NCBI RefSeq assembly: GCF_947172395.1 | Contig: NC_069085.1 | Span: 838,112-902,111, forward strand | Origin: Bicyclus anynana | Lineage: Eukaryota > Arthropoda > Insecta > Lepidoptera > Nymphalidae | Reading direction: 5' to 3' | Length of the DNA: 64,000 nucleotides | Made by a program: the position numbers and the translations under genes | Part shown: positions 33,322 to 45,359 of the stretch, piece after piece | How positions within the stretch are numbered: position 1 is the stretch's first letter | Layout: each line of letters starts with the position of its first letter | The notes under the pieces: generated by a model | What the model saw: the letters and a program-made list of their open reading frames with translations, nothing else | Told to the model about the DNA's origin: nothing | The model's database searches: none

Positions 33322-34104
33322 TTAGAATACTTGGATAGTAGACAATACTAAGTATATTATAGTACACTTGCCAACATTGTTACGAGGTGGATATTTATTG
33401 TTAGTCGTGCTTAGGATCAAATCCTGCGAGGCAAACAGCGGAAAGTGCAGGGAAAACAACTGAATGAGAGTGTGAAAACACGCGGCATACGCTAGTGGAG
33501 CACAACTTCCTGTGTGCGGAGCTTCCTGTGGCCATTGTTGTGCATTTATTGGCTATTTGTTCACTCCTGAATATGTATACATGGATTGCTTTACTCCGGT
33601 TTCCGCTTCATACGTGTACTGCAGTCTACAATGTAGTTGTACGCTGTTGAAAGTACGAAATCGGTCATAATAAGTGGTATTTTAGTTTTGGATTTTACTA
33701 TGTTATAGTTTAAGGTGCCCGGTATAAACATTCGAGTAAAATTTGTTCAAATGTTAACAAACGGTGAATAGTCGCGGCTTATAATTACCTATGCATAACA
33801 CATTTTCGGAAGTTTGCGACGTACGAACGAGTTATAATAACACTTGAGGACATTATAATCGCGTATGACATTTTCAATTATTTGTCATCTTTTTTTGTAC
33901 ATAAAACAAGTAACTTGCCGGAGTATAGATCCCGACAAGTAACTTGTTTTTTGATGCCCCCGTTTCTCTACACAGCATCATCATAGTGGGATATGTTATT
34001 ACTTGAAGAGTTACTTCAGTAGTGCGTCGAAACTGACTGACACGCACACTTTTCTACGTGTTTTACTACACTCTTGAATGAAACTCAGAAAAACTGATCA
34101 GCGC

Positions 34105-34442
34105 GTTGCCAGGCGTCCGGTAAAACCGGACATGGTTAAGCTTTTTGATTGCTTGTCCGACCAAAACAAATAGCGTCCGTCTTTTGCTAGGCTTTTTATA
34201 TTACATTTCTGATTCTGAATAACTAACTAACGTACTAAAAACCAGTTCGATTTTATTTGTATTTAGTTAGAAATTAACATTATTTATAATAATAGACAAA
34301 AAAGTTATTTTACACATTTTTCTGTCGAACAGAGACACGAAATCCTCAATAATGTGTCCGTATGAGAGTGTCCAGCCTTTGCAGCCTGTCCGGCTGTAAA
34401 ACTTACTAGTCTGTCCTGTATTGGGCTTGGCGACCTGGCAAC
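34105..34442. mobile_element. TIR element with GTTGCCAGG ends
   Basis: GTTGCCAGGCGTCCGG at the left and CTTGGCGACCTGGCAAC at the right form imperfect inverted ends around 338 AT-rich bases. Inside the left end is a small hairpin (GTCCGGTAAAACCGGAC). No clear target duplication is visible, so the superfamily is unassigned. Confidence 0.55.
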
Positions 34443-35438
34443 ACTAAGCGCGGCAGAGTCATAAGATGAATAAATTATCAGTTGATTTTATTGACTAATA
34501 AGTCACACGCGACTCTCCTAATTGAAGATGAACTTCGGCCATTTTGTCCGCACGAACTCCGTGCCCCAGGCAAGGTATAAACCAATTGACCGGCAAACGC
34601 GGTTAATGTTTGGCACAATAAACTCGTACTGCAGTTTGATACAAATCACGGATTCTGTACACTCTCCCTCTGCACCTTGTTCAGGTTCGCGAAAGTTTAT
34701 ACTAAACAGTAACAGGTCCGCATGAAATAAATGTTTATAATATAAATTAATTCACTTTATTACCTAGAATTATATTTTAAGCTAAACTAATTCGACAAGA
34801 AAGTTCGAGGTTCATTACAAAAATTCACATATACCTATAATGATAACAAAAAAGCTTTTTCTGTACCTGTATAATATGTAGGTTACCTATCTACATATTA
34901 TATACTCGTATCTGTATATATCTGTGTGTGTAAGTAGGTACCTAGTAGAGTATGAAATGGGACATCAAGTAGGTAGTTATGGTTTAAAAGCTCTTGTTCT
35001 ATAGTACTTTAGAGTTGCATATAAAAATCTACTTTGACTGGGTGTCCAGGTAAGTACACTCGATTTCTAAAAACGCTTATTAAGTAATAGTTTCATAATA
35101 TCTTAGTTATTATAGGTATACCTACTTTTGATAAATAGGTAGGTTCTTATGTTTTGTATCAGGTCACTGTATATCACAAAAATCATATCACAATAATTTT
35201 GATAGACTTCTATTCACGTATGAAGGCAACTTTCGCGGAATTTTTCAAGATTTACAACACGACGTGCTCATCGACGTTTTCTCGTCGTAAATCAACCCGC
35301 GGCGTCTGTCCGTTTGCGTTGGAAACTCTAAGGGCGCGATCACACGTGACGAGAAGGCTAGTCACACAGTCCTGCTGACCGGCGCGGTCGCGACAATCGC
35401 GTCTAGAAACGCGCCAGTCGTCAAGGCGGGTCTAAAAC

Positions 35439-35446
35439 TATAAAAG
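35439..35446 (+). promoter_or_regulatory. TATA-box-like TATAAAAG after a GC-rich stretch
   Basis: TATAAAAG follows about 70 bases of CpG-rich sequence (GACCGGCGCGGTCGCGAC). No exon follows that I can recognise. Weak promoter candidate. Confidence 0.2.
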
Positions 35447-36317
35447 GTCCTAGAACCTCCTAAATAGCTTACCAACTGCACTGATAAACCGCATACAGGC
35501 TCATTTCCTTTTTTATTATGAGACAAGATAACTTTAAGTTTGATTAAAATTTTTGATGGCGATAAGCGATGCAACCTACTGTGAAACGCTAGAAGCTACA
35601 TATTTACACATGACTTGAAGATAGTGATGCACCATGTAAGTGTTAAATTAATCTTTGCACTGGTATACGAAATGAGGAACATCCAGGGGATATCGGCTAC
35701 GTAGCGATGTATCGGTATATCGTTAATGCCTGATTCTCATCTGATAAAAAGTTAAACTAACGTATTTGAAAAAAATCTGACCTTACTCACGTGAATATGG
35801 CAAAATATGCCCGAATAGCTTCAAACTCAGCCAGGGTTCTAAGCGTTAATTTGTTGGTGAACGTAAAATAAATAAATTTAAATTGATTCTGATAGTCAAC
35901 GATTGTCTTCACGTCACGTGTGGTCTCCCCCTTACTCCACTGTAAAATGTAAAACTGTTCCAATTCATCATAACACGCTTGGATGATAGGAGCTCGTAAA
36001 CAACGTCTTGTTGGACATAAAAACTGTAAAATAATTACTTGTGAAACATCACGATCTTTATCTCTTTTATATTTAATCGGTTGATAGTAAATTATGAAAT
36101 ATTCTTTCATATCAACTTTAATTAATAATAAATTGTAATAAACTTTCGTTTAATCTGATTTACGAAATTTATATATAAATACATTTCATTGTTATACAAA
36201 TACCTACAAATAATTTATTTAAATCTCATATTGCATCAACAGATAGATAGGTACTTAAAACTAAATTATTATGCATTAACATCTCAAATTCAATTATTTT
36301 TTCGAAAGTTCCTTTCT

Positions 36318-36715
36318 TGATTTTGAATCGAGTCCCGGGTCGCGCTATGAAATACTTGGTTTTTCATTATTCTCAGTAATTTTCAGTAAAAATTCTCAGC
36401 TCGTAGTTGAAAAGTTTGTCGTGGCACACCTCTGTGCCTCAGAGAGCACGTTAGGTCGCAGTTATCATCATCATCATCATCATATCAGCCGATGGACGTC
36501 CACTGCAGGACATAGGTCTTTTGTAAAGAATTTCCTAATTTTGTAGAGTAGTTATTATCAATAACAACCCAATAGTGCGGTTGTTAAAGAATTTAATATT
36601 ATCAATCTATGCCCGCCAACTCGCATTGGGGCAGCGTGGTGGGTCTAAGCTCCATATCCTCGCTTCTATAAAGAGAAATGCCTGATTCTGATGATAATAA
36701 TGTTGACTAGAGACC
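36318..36715 (+). mobile_element. SINE-D interrupted by an RTE-like 3' end
   Basis: SINE-D head and middle (GAGTCCCGGGTCGCGCTATG, AAAATTCTCAGCTCG, TGTGCCTCAGAGAGCACGTT) run to about 36460. 36461-36525 is an RTE-like 3' end on the minus strand (tail of ATG units, then CGATGGACGTCCACTGC). The SINE-D 3' end resumes at about 36605 (CCCGCCAACTCGCATTGG, CAGCGTGGTGGGTCTAAG). Confidence 0.6.
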
Positions 36716-37559
36716 CGAGTCTCCCTCTGCTACATAGGATCATTTCACAGTACCTTGGATATCCCGGAAAATAGATGACGTCACTAATAGCTCAGAGTAA
36801 AGGTAGAGTCAGTCGGCCGCGCCTCGTCACGCGCCGTGCACTCCTTAACGATACCGACCACTACTACTAGATTCGTGATCGTAAACCTAATTTTAAAAGT
36901 GAGTTTTATTTGTTTCATACGCTCTCAATAACTTCTCAATCGATCATAATGCCAATTTAACCTACATGGTTAAAAAACGCATGAGTGCCTAGATATTAAA
37001 TTATTTATTGAGGAAGATATTTTCGCATCGTACCGAGGCGTCAAGGTTGTAATTAGTCAAGGCCGTTGCACCAGCCTGAGCCGGTTTCGAAATTATAAAA
37101 CCCCAAAATGACCCGTACAGGCTATGTAGTCTCAGGACCTTTTTTGACAACCACAGCACTACCAACAGTGCCAGAAAGGTCGCGCATGGCTGTAACACTT
37201 CCCCAGATTCGCTTTTTCTCAAAGAACTACTGCTACTTCATTTAACCAATATCCTATAATCAAAATTCTCATTTGTAGTGAGTATCGTGTGAGTTAATAA
37301 CCATTAGTAAAGCTTTAACTCCTACTCAGTACTTTGTTCCGTGTTGTTATTGTTGGAATGGACTCAGAAGCGCTCGCGGCGCGAAGTTCAAGGGAACACG
37401 ACATTGTTACTGTGATGATCTGAGGAAATCATCTTCAGTAATGGCGTACTTATGATGTTAGATTACCTCTCTTGATAAATATGTTCATTTTGCAATGATT
37501 GCGAACCATTGTTTTATAAAAAAATGTTATTTAAGACATTTCAAAAGATGATTGTTAGT

Positions 37560-37736
37560 TGGTCTAGTGGCTCTGTGGCTTCGGAGCACAAGGTTCTGGG
37601 TTCGAGTCCTGGGTCAAGCTATGAAATATTGAGCTTTTTTTTCTTCAAAGATTCTCAGCCCGGAGTATAGGAAAGTTGGTAGGGAACATTGAGTAAGCAC
37701 TAAGCAGTCAGACCAGGTCATTATTACTAAAGTCAA
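37560..37736 (+). mobile_element. SINE-D, 5' half
   Basis: tRNA-like head with GGTCTAGTGGCTCTGTGG and box B GGTTCGAGTCCTGGGTC, then ATTCTCAGCCCGGAGTATAG. The 3' end present in the copy at 41871 is absent. Confidence 0.65.
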
Positions 37737-37974
37737 AATTTATTTATTTCAATTAGACTTTCTAGAGTTTAGAAGCACTTTTGTAACGTCAAGTTAATTA
37801 AAGTCGAAAACTTAAAATTAAAGTTACGCGAGTTCCAAATGGGTTTGTCCCGAGAAGAGCCCGCTACAAATTCAGCCAGAGTTCATTTAAATATTAACAA
37901 CTAATAGTTATCATTACAAAGTCAAAAAATGTCAGTCTAAGCCAACGATATTATATTTATTAAATTAAGCTTTT

Positions 37975-38288
37975 GAGCCTTGATAGCCCAGTGAATATGA
38001 CCTCTGCCTCCGATTCCGGAAGGCGTGGGTTCGAACCGGTTCGAGGTATGCACCTCCAACATTTTTGTTGTGTGCATTTTAAGAAATTAAATATCACGTG
38101 TCTCAAACGGTGAAGGAAAAACATCATGAGGAAACATGCATACCAGAGATTTTTTTTTGAATTTCTGCGTGTGTGAAGTCTGCCAATCCGCATTGGGCCA
38201 ACATGGTGGTCAATTGGCCAAACCTGATCATTCTGAGAGAAGACTCGAGGTCAGCAGTGAGCCGAATATGGGTTGATGATAATAATAA
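37975..38288 (+). mobile_element. SINE-C, full-length reference copy (tRNA-derived)
   Basis: A complete copy: head GAGCCTTGATAGCCCAGTG (A box), B box GGGTTCGAACCGG, body GGTATGCACCTCCAAC, ATCACGTGTCTCAAACGG, GTGTGTGAAGTCTGCCAATC, and 3' end CAGTGAGCCGAATATGGG with a (GAT/AAT)n tail. I used it to define the family. A frame of 77 codons on its minus strand is not a gene. Confidence 0.85.
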
Positions 38289-38939
38289 GCCCACCTACTG
38301 CAATTTAAGCGGTAGGCAGGCCTGAGAGATGATTTCCTTATCACCTCTCCTTACTCCTATAAGGTTGCCTGAAATGATGATACGTACGATTCCTTCTGCT
38401 AGTTACGAGTAACTGAGTATGTTATAGTTTGGTGTAAATTGAGCTTCTTTGTCTTCGTGTCGAAGTACAGCCGCCATTGTTGTGGATTGATGAATTATAA
38501 CTCTTTACGCGCACTAACCGTGAAGGCAACTGAATAATTTGGCGTCTTTTGTTGAGTACGGAGTTACATGAACTGTTCTTTTGCAAGTTATATTGTTATT
38601 TCAGTTATATAACGTATGGTGAATTTTGTAAGTTCTTTTTATAATCATATATTAGATCCAGTATCATTCCAAACAGCAAACTGCATTGTCAAATTTCAGT
38701 CAAGTATTAAAACAATATCTATCAACGCGTCAATGAATAAAAATACAATAATTTAGTTAGAACATGCTTGGTTGATGTAACTTTATAAATATACTACAGA
38801 CGACGACATAAGATAGTTCGTGGTTATATGAAATTCAACTTTGAGTTTGACTTTTGGCCTTTGGTTTGGCAACTCAACCCATCTCTTGGACAAAGAGATT
38901 GTCCTCTGAAGTCACTTGAAAATGGATTCCAATCTGACT

Positions 38940-39140
38940 ACGGGCGACTAACCCCCCTACCGGCAAAGTCGTACCGCCAATCGATTTAGCATTCCGGTAC
39001 GATGTCGTGTAGAAACCGAAAAATTGTGGATTTTCGTCCTCCTCTCCTCCTAACAAGTTAGCCCCCCTTCCGTCTTAGTTTGCATCATCACCTATCATCA
39101 GGTGAGATTGTTGTCAAGGGCTAACTTGTAAAGAATAAAT
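38940..39140 (+). mobile_element. SINE-A, 5'-truncated
   Basis: Starts in the middle of the element (CCTACCGGCAAAGTCG), keeps GTACCGCCAATCGATTTAGC, GTCGTGTAGAAACCGAAA and GTCAAGGGCTAACTTGTAAA, and ends in an A-rich tail. Confidence 0.8.
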
Positions 39141-39727
39141 ACACAACACATGAAGTCTGCAACATTAATATGTTTATCTATTAACGTTACCTCACTATAA
39201 CCTTTTTATGGTAATTAAAGGTTTTCAGGCGGACTAAGTCGCGGGACTCCGCTAATTTATTGCAATCAAAAGAAAACTGACTAAACTATGAGCACAAACG
39301 TAAAAAAATAGTTATTATATTAGTACTATGAAGGTACAGGTCAGTTTAGTCGGTCAACCCGGCAGACTATGCAATCAGTAGATATCTGCTCGTACACGTA
39401 CTATGTATCTATTTATTCGGAACGCTGACCTCATTGTTTCGAATAGGGCGAGCGAAGTAGCTTCTTCTGTACTCCACTGCAAGCGAATTATTGTTTTTGA
39501 GAATACCTATGTATATAGTTATTCTTTGTAATTTATTTGGCAGATTTCAAATTAAAACGATGTAATTACAATTATTTTATATTTTTCATTTTTCATATTA
39601 TTCAAACTTGAAGTTAAATGTGAAAAAAGAGTTAAATCCTTTTGCCATCAACGTTAAAAAAAAGCATAGGAGCAATTTACATCAGGCTGAATGTGCATGA
39701 GCTTAATACTCGTACTAAACTTAATCT

Positions 39728-39892
39728 TCTAGTATACTAATATTATAAAGCTAAAGAGTTTGTTTGTTTGTTTGAACGCACCAATCTCACGAACTATTGG
39801 TCCAATTTAAAAAATTCTTTCAGTATTAGATAGCCCATTTATCGAAGAAGGCTATATATTATCCCCGTATTCCAACGGGAACGTGAACCACT
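39728..39892 (+). mobile_element. Short Helitron, 3'-truncated
   Basis: Starts TCTAGTATACTAATATTATA and carries the family lines TTGAACGCACCAATCTCACG and GGCTATATATTATCCCCGTA. It breaks off after AACGTGAACCAC, so the GC-rich end and CTAG are missing. Confidence 0.65.
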
Positions 39893-40522
39893 AATACATA
39901 ATATACCCAAACCCAAGGACGGGCATTCCAAATTTTGTTTTGTTTTCTTCATTGTTGTTTTGATTATTTTATATGATTATGTACATCAAGCTATAGAATT
40001 ATATAGCAAAACACTTTTAGCTATCACTGGTTGATCGACTCTATGGTAATATTATAATAGCACATGTGATAGTGTTTATTGACACAACTGCGCACAAAAT
40101 GATGCGGCTCGGTGTTCACACGACGTTCAAAGCGGAGTAGGAATGTTTACGATAAATTGTTGACCTGGATTTCGTGTTACTTTTCAGATCTTTTGTAGAA
40201 ACAATCATATAATGTACCACAGGGTACCTGCTGGAATTCGAAAGATCGTATGTTTATTTATACTTGCTTATTTTATTTCAATTTTAACGTTTCGTACCCC
40301 AAAAGGAATGAATGGACATTTGTTGTTCATCTGTCTGTCTGTCCGTCTATTACTTTTGGTTGTCATAAGACTTTTTCTCAAGAGCGCGTTGTTTAAATAA
40401 AAAGAACGTCAAATGGATACTTTCAGAGGACACGGTTGTATAAGTCGTATTTAATTATAGTTTTACCACAGTGTATATATTCTATACTTAAATAATTTCT
40501 TCCTCAGTTCCTTACATTTTCA

Positions 40523-40658
40523 GCCAGTTTCTTCATGTAAAGCTAAAGTAACAGTAAAAGTAGAAAGTAGTAAAGAAGACTTTATTTTTCAGTGAATGAG
40601 ATCGTCACTTTTGATTTATGACGTTACTTTGACTGTTACTGGCGATGAAGAAACTGGC
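40523..40658. mobile_element. 136-bp MITE with GCCAGTTTCTTCAT ends
   Basis: Perfect 14-bp inverted ends GCCAGTTTCTTCAT / ATGAAGAAACTGGC. Further in, AAGTAACAG and CTGTTACT also pair, so much of the element can fold. No target duplication is clear and no frame is present. Confidence 0.75.
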
Positions 40659-41870
40659 CGTTAATCACCAATTTGGACGAACCAAGAAACTTCTCGAATT
40701 CTTACTAGATATCTTAATAATTACACAAATACAATCCAAAATTCTATTCGTGTGGGAATATCTCCATCACACAGAATAGATGATAGTAAGTGTAGTATAT
40801 GAAGCGGATGACCTACCAGGTAGTAAGTGGCCATATCGCTTATAACAGAGCAGGACATTCAAGAAACACGTCTTAAAGTAACTGAACGAAATAGTTTTTA
40901 ATTAAATTAGAACTAAAACACAGTTACAAAATGTATAAATACACAGGTACATGTAGGTACAAGGCTTATAATCAAAGGCATTTACAGCAAAAAAATATTA
41001 CAGATATAAAAACTCCTGCTCTTACAACTACTGTAAAACTGTATATCTGAAAACAGGGAAAACATCGAAAGACAATCGACTTGCAATCTAAGACATGATA
41101 AGTGTTAAGCCTATATTAACCGCAACCTAGAGATTCCAATCCAACACACAGTGGAGAAGTAAAGTCACTAATGTTTGGTAGCAGTACTTCCCCACTCGAT
41201 TTTCTTCACAAACAGCACAAAGAGCTACTACTAAAGTACTAAATATACTTATAGTGTTATACTGAAGTTGTAATCGTAGGTGCTTTGTTTTCTCTCCTAG
41301 CTTTCGATTTTCCAGTATTTTCCTCTGATTCACAATATTGGCTCCGCGGTTGGTTATTTACGCATTATTTGCTAATGCGGTTGATGCAGTTAGCATGACG
41401 AAGCAAAGATTATTGTGTTTTTACTGATTAAGTGACTGTTATTCCCCGTGTAGTAAAATACTTAGGTCACGTATTGGTCAATATTAGTAAATTCGTAGAT
41501 AAATATAGCTCGACGTTTATGAAGATGGACTTAACCCCGTAAGTTCTTGAGTTCGATCTTCGCCCGTTGGACTATTAATTTTCAAATTCAAAAATCATTT
41601 ATCTAGAGCTGGCAAAGAATACGAGAGCATCGTTTGAAAGATCTTTATGAGCCTGTGTTAGTCATATTAATGTTCTAAGTATTTTCGTGATTTATAAAAA
41701 TCTGTGACGTTTGTGTCATACCATAGGTATTGAATTTGAACGACTGGGGATGTGATTGTTTTCATATACGAGTACTGAGGAGAAGCGACGTTTATAGTTG
41801 TTTTGTACTTGAACATTTGAAGGGCTGGAGTCTGAACTCCTGAAATCTGCTTACTACAAGTCACTGCTAC

Positions 41871-42215
41871 TCTATGTTCCAGTGGCTAGCTTTAGCTTCT
41901 AGGTTCGAATGGGTAGTGTCGGGTGTTGGGTCATGGAATACCTACTGGGCTTTAATTCTTCTATGAAATTTTCAGTAAAAATCTCAGCTCGAAATTGGGA
42001 AGTGTTACGTGAACACTGTGCCTCGGAGAGCACGTTAAGCCATCGGTCCCGGTCATTACCATCTACATCAACATAGTTGTTTATTATATTAATATTAGCA
42101 TACTACCCGCCAATCCGCATTGGAGCAGCGTGGTGGGTCTAAGTTCCATATCCTCTCTTCAATAAGGAGGCCTGGCCCTGTAGTGACCCATTAAAATAAG
42201 CTGATAATGACATGT
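41871..42215 (+). mobile_element. SINE-D, fullest copy
   Basis: tRNA-like head (CCAGTGGCTAGCTTTAGC, B box GGTTCGAATGG), middle AAAATCTCAGCTCGAAATTG and TGTGCCTCGGAGAGCACGTT, then 3' end CCCGCCAATCCGCATTGG, GCAGCGTGGTGGGTCTAAG, GGCCTGGCCCTGTAGTG and an AT-rich tail. Confidence 0.7.
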
Positions 42216-42489
42216 AACTACAATATCACTATTCACTGTAAACTAACTTAGGTATACTTTTTGCCCTTATCACGTGTATAAAATCTTAACAACTTTTTTG
42301 TTTAAGCCTTTCTAATTGACCGCCCCTGAAGCAGTTGATGATTCAGTGGCTGGCTAGTTCTCTAAAAAAATTATAAAGAAACTAATTTACTTCAACAACT
42401 TTTTCGAGAACAAAAAAAAAACAATTTTAAAAATTCGACTGGATTTTCTATTTATTGTTGAATTTGATTAAGAGTTAACCAGATTTCGT

Positions 42490-42560
42490 CTTCGGTCTAT
42501 AAAAGCGCGAGGGGAAGCAGGAACATGTATTTTTTTTCTGATTGTGTAAGTGCCGTAGGC
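42490..42560 (+). promoter_or_regulatory. Candidate TATA-type core promoter
   Basis: TATAAAAG at 42498-42505 is followed by GC-rich sequence (CGCGAGGGGAAGCAGG), and the predicted start would fall at about 42527. The next 200 bases are CpG-containing and open on the plus strand (86 codons from 42525), but the product is unfamiliar. No splice site stands out. Confidence 0.25.
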
Positions 42561-44365
42561 TCCTTAAGGGACCTCAGCGGCGTCACTGGAGGGTTTGGGC
42601 GAGCGCAGAAGCATCGCCTGATGGGGTCCGAAGGCAGAAGCAGAGTAGTAGTATTCGCAGTTGCGTTGACTGCGTCGCTTGAACCCAAGGTCAGAGTCTC
42701 AGAAAACGTTTCGTTCTTTTCGTTCTTCTCAGTCAGGCTGGTTGAAATAGATCCTCAGGTGTCGCTACTGCAGTTCCATATATGAGCACAGTAAATACAC
42801 CATCAGAAAAAAACATTTATCATGCCAAGCGGCGCGTGCGTATGTCAGCACTCAAAGACGTAAGCGATGACTCAGTGCCATGGTCCGCTGCCTCTCGAAG
42901 TGTACTCCTCACTAGGTATAGGTACCTACAGTTCAGCGGCCTTGTGATTTACTAAATCACCTCTTAAACGTTGGACCTGCAAAAAATATATTAAAGTTTT
43001 AAGTGAACACTTCTTTACGCATCGAGAGATTGTTCCAGAATGTTTTGTGGCGTCACACTGCAATTTGTAAATAAATTGTTGTGTTAACTGTATGTAAAAA
43101 ATCGTTGGGGATACATAACTTTGGACGGACCTACCTACTGGTTTCAGTCATCAAAAATGGCACACCTTTCACGCAGTGCCGAAATAGAACGGCATCTCTA
43201 ATAGAAGAGGAGGAAAATAGCATTGTTGTGTTTTAATGATAGCTTTAGGTTCATAGTTTTATGTTTGTTTCCAAAAATGTAATGAAAAATTAACGCTGAG
43301 AGATTTTGTGTTTTATGAAAATCTGTCTAAGATCGGTCGATTTTCTTCAAACACAGCTAAGAAGTCTCCCAACTAATTTATTCATTTTTTAAACAATAAA
43401 CAAGCAAAATCAGTTCATCCGTTCGGTAGCAACAATGCCACACACCCCTTCGTTTTTGCGTTGAGGGTTAATTAGTTCAGACCAGTCTGTATGTTCCGTA
43501 TGTTATTGCTTCAAACGTTAGAAGAAACTTCTTCTGATAAATAAAAAAGTAAAAACTTCAGATTTACAAGTTGGGCCCGTTTGCTACTAAAAATGTAATA
43601 GGTAGAGCAATTAATTCGAATTGCACGAATATGGTGGTCGCATTGCCCGTGACTGTTGTTATTATAAAATAATGGCTTTGTTATTTGTTATAGCTATCGG
43701 TCAGCGATCACGTGCGCGATAGACTTGCTCGCGTGCGCCGTGAACACCTTTTTGTTCGTAAAGTTAGCGCTTGACTGCGGTCTCATCTGATTTTAAGTGA
43801 TCAGGGATGCAATTCCGCTATTTTACACTCGTCGACGAACTTATCGCCTATAACACTTGTTATCTTCGCATCTATGAACTTCGCAATTCAATCTATGAAC
43901 TGCACGCCACAGGGCCTAGGTTAAATAATTAATTCTGGTCCGAAACCCTGTAACCAGTTTGCGTCACCACAAAGACTTAGCATCAGTAATGTCAATAATG
44001 CAATTTGTATCTAAAAATACAGTACAAAGCTAATTAAACACTTCCCCCTTTGGGTGGGGTCATCGACCCCGGTCGGGCCACACACGGCGACATTGTTATG
44101 AGGACGTCCGTCCACTCGTCCGCTCGTCCGCTCGTCCGCTGATGCCTGATTACCATCTCGTCATAGGAGTTATTCGGAAATCACTATGCGGAATACATTG
44201 CGCATGTAAATGTAGCGGTATAGCTAAACAACATCAGAAGGATTTTAATATACCGATACGATAGGCAGTGGCGTGCATAAGTTTTTTAACTAGGGTATGC
44301 CTTATGTGTACAAATTGTACAGAATGGATTTCTTCTCCAATACAGGGTCCTCATAACGGTCTCGT

Positions 44366-44455
44366 TGGTGTCCCAAGTTGCTGGAATGGCGACCCTTCAC
44401 CGGAAAGCGCATTGTTTGTCACCCCCACTGGGTGGACCGATGACATCAAGCAAGT
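44366..44455 (+). mobile_element. RTE-like LINE 3' ORF fragment
   Basis: GTGTCCCAAGTTGCTGGAAT, CACCGGAAAGCGCATTG and GGTGGACCGATGACATCAAG are the conserved block just upstream of the RTE-like 3' end. It is on the opposite strand to the related fragment at 44796-45000. Confidence 0.7.
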
Positions 44456-44505
44456 TAGTATTAGGACGACATTTTTTTTCTCTTCATACAAGAACTGACT
44501 GTTGA

Positions 44506-44781
44506 GAATGAGTCTCCACTCTGCCTTGAGCCCTCTCAACCTGAAAGGAGAGTGGTTTTTTAACATAAGCTTAACCCCTGTTAAGACTAGGTAAAAAAAA
44601 AAAAAACTCCATCACGTCGACCCAATGCGGATTGACAGACTTCAAACAGTAATTCTGTGTGAAGTCAGGTAAGTTCTAAATTAATTCTCATAACTTTAAT
44701 GTTGAAGGTGCATGCCCCGGACCGGATTTGAACCCACGCCCTCCGAATCGAAGGCAGAGGTCATATTCACTGGGGTATCAC
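44506..44781 (-). mobile_element. SINE-C copy between two RTE-like fragments
   Basis: The minus strand shows the head end (TGACCTCTGCCTTCGATTCG, box B GTGGGTTCAAATCCGGTCCG), GGGGCATGCACCTTCAAC and the GAAGTCTGTCAATCCGCATTG block. Its 3' third is diverged. Confidence 0.7.
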
Positions 44782-44795
44782 GTTTATAAAGCGTT

Positions 44796-45000
44796 TCATC
44801 ATCATCACCATATCAGCCGATGGTGTCCACTGCAGGACATAGGATTTTTGTAGGGGCTTCCAAACATCACGATCCTGAGCCTGAGCATCCAGCGAATCCC
44901 TGCGACTCGCTTGATGTCGTCAGTCCACCTTGATGGAGGGTCGACCAACACGGCGTTGTCTAGTGCGAGGTCAACATTCCAGCACCTTGGGACCACAATC
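44796..45000 (-). mobile_element. RTE-like LINE 3' end
   Basis: The minus strand ends CTGCAGTGGACACCATCGGC followed by (ATG)n, preceded by CGCAGGGATTCGCTGGATGC and GTGTTGGTCGACCCTCCATC. It is truncated at about 45000, at the TTGGAATGTTGACC block. Confidence 0.8.
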
Positions 45001-45104
45001 ACAGAATACATTTATTTATGTTTAAAATAAAGCGTTTATATCTTGTTAATATTATGTTAGCAGTACCATGTTAATATTATTCTACGTTTCTTTTCATTTT
45101 CAGC

Positions 45105-45354
45105 GCACGCGCAGGCTCTGGCGGGGAAGGGTCGGGCGCCGCGCCGCGCGATGCTCGCTCATTTCGCGCCGAACCTCCGCGCGCGACGGACGTGTCGCGT
45201 CGCTTGCAGTGCTGAGCGCGTCTCCGATGTTTTCGTGCTGGTTGTGCTTCTATTGACATATCTGTGTGAATTGTGCTATGGAATCTGTTTGTGTGTTTAG
45301 GTCGCCCTGAAGGGCTGGTTTTTGTGTGATCTGCCACTGGGATTATAGTTATCG
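45105..45354 (+). promoter_or_regulatory. CpG-rich candidate first exon ending in a splice donor
   Basis: GC content jumps between about 45105 and 45260 (CGGGCGCCGCGCCGCGCG, CGCGCGCGACGGACGTG), then falls, and the block ends at TTATCG|GTAAGT (donor 45355). It has stops in all useful plus frames, so a 5' UTR exon is the best reading. The left edge carries a CATTTTCAG, which could be a splice acceptor or an initiator. The gene it would belong to must lie to the right, probably beyond the window. Confidence 0.35.
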
Positions 45355-45359
45355 GTAAG

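Noticed and set aside
35787..36110. 107-codon minus-strand frame
   Set aside because: No recognisable motif, weak start context and AT-biased composition; treated as chance.
36461..36481. CRISPR-like or expanded trinucleotide array (ATG/CAT runs here, at 44796 and at 63764)
   Set aside because: Each run is the short tail of an RTE-like element; there are no spacers and no repeat/spacer periodicity.
37960..38193. 77-codon minus-strand frame
   Set aside because: It is the antisense of the full-length SINE-C copy.
45077..45337. Open frames of 62 (plus) and 86 (minus) codons in the CpG block
   Set aside because: Arginine/alanine-rich products from GC-rich DNA; the block fits a 5' UTR exon better.
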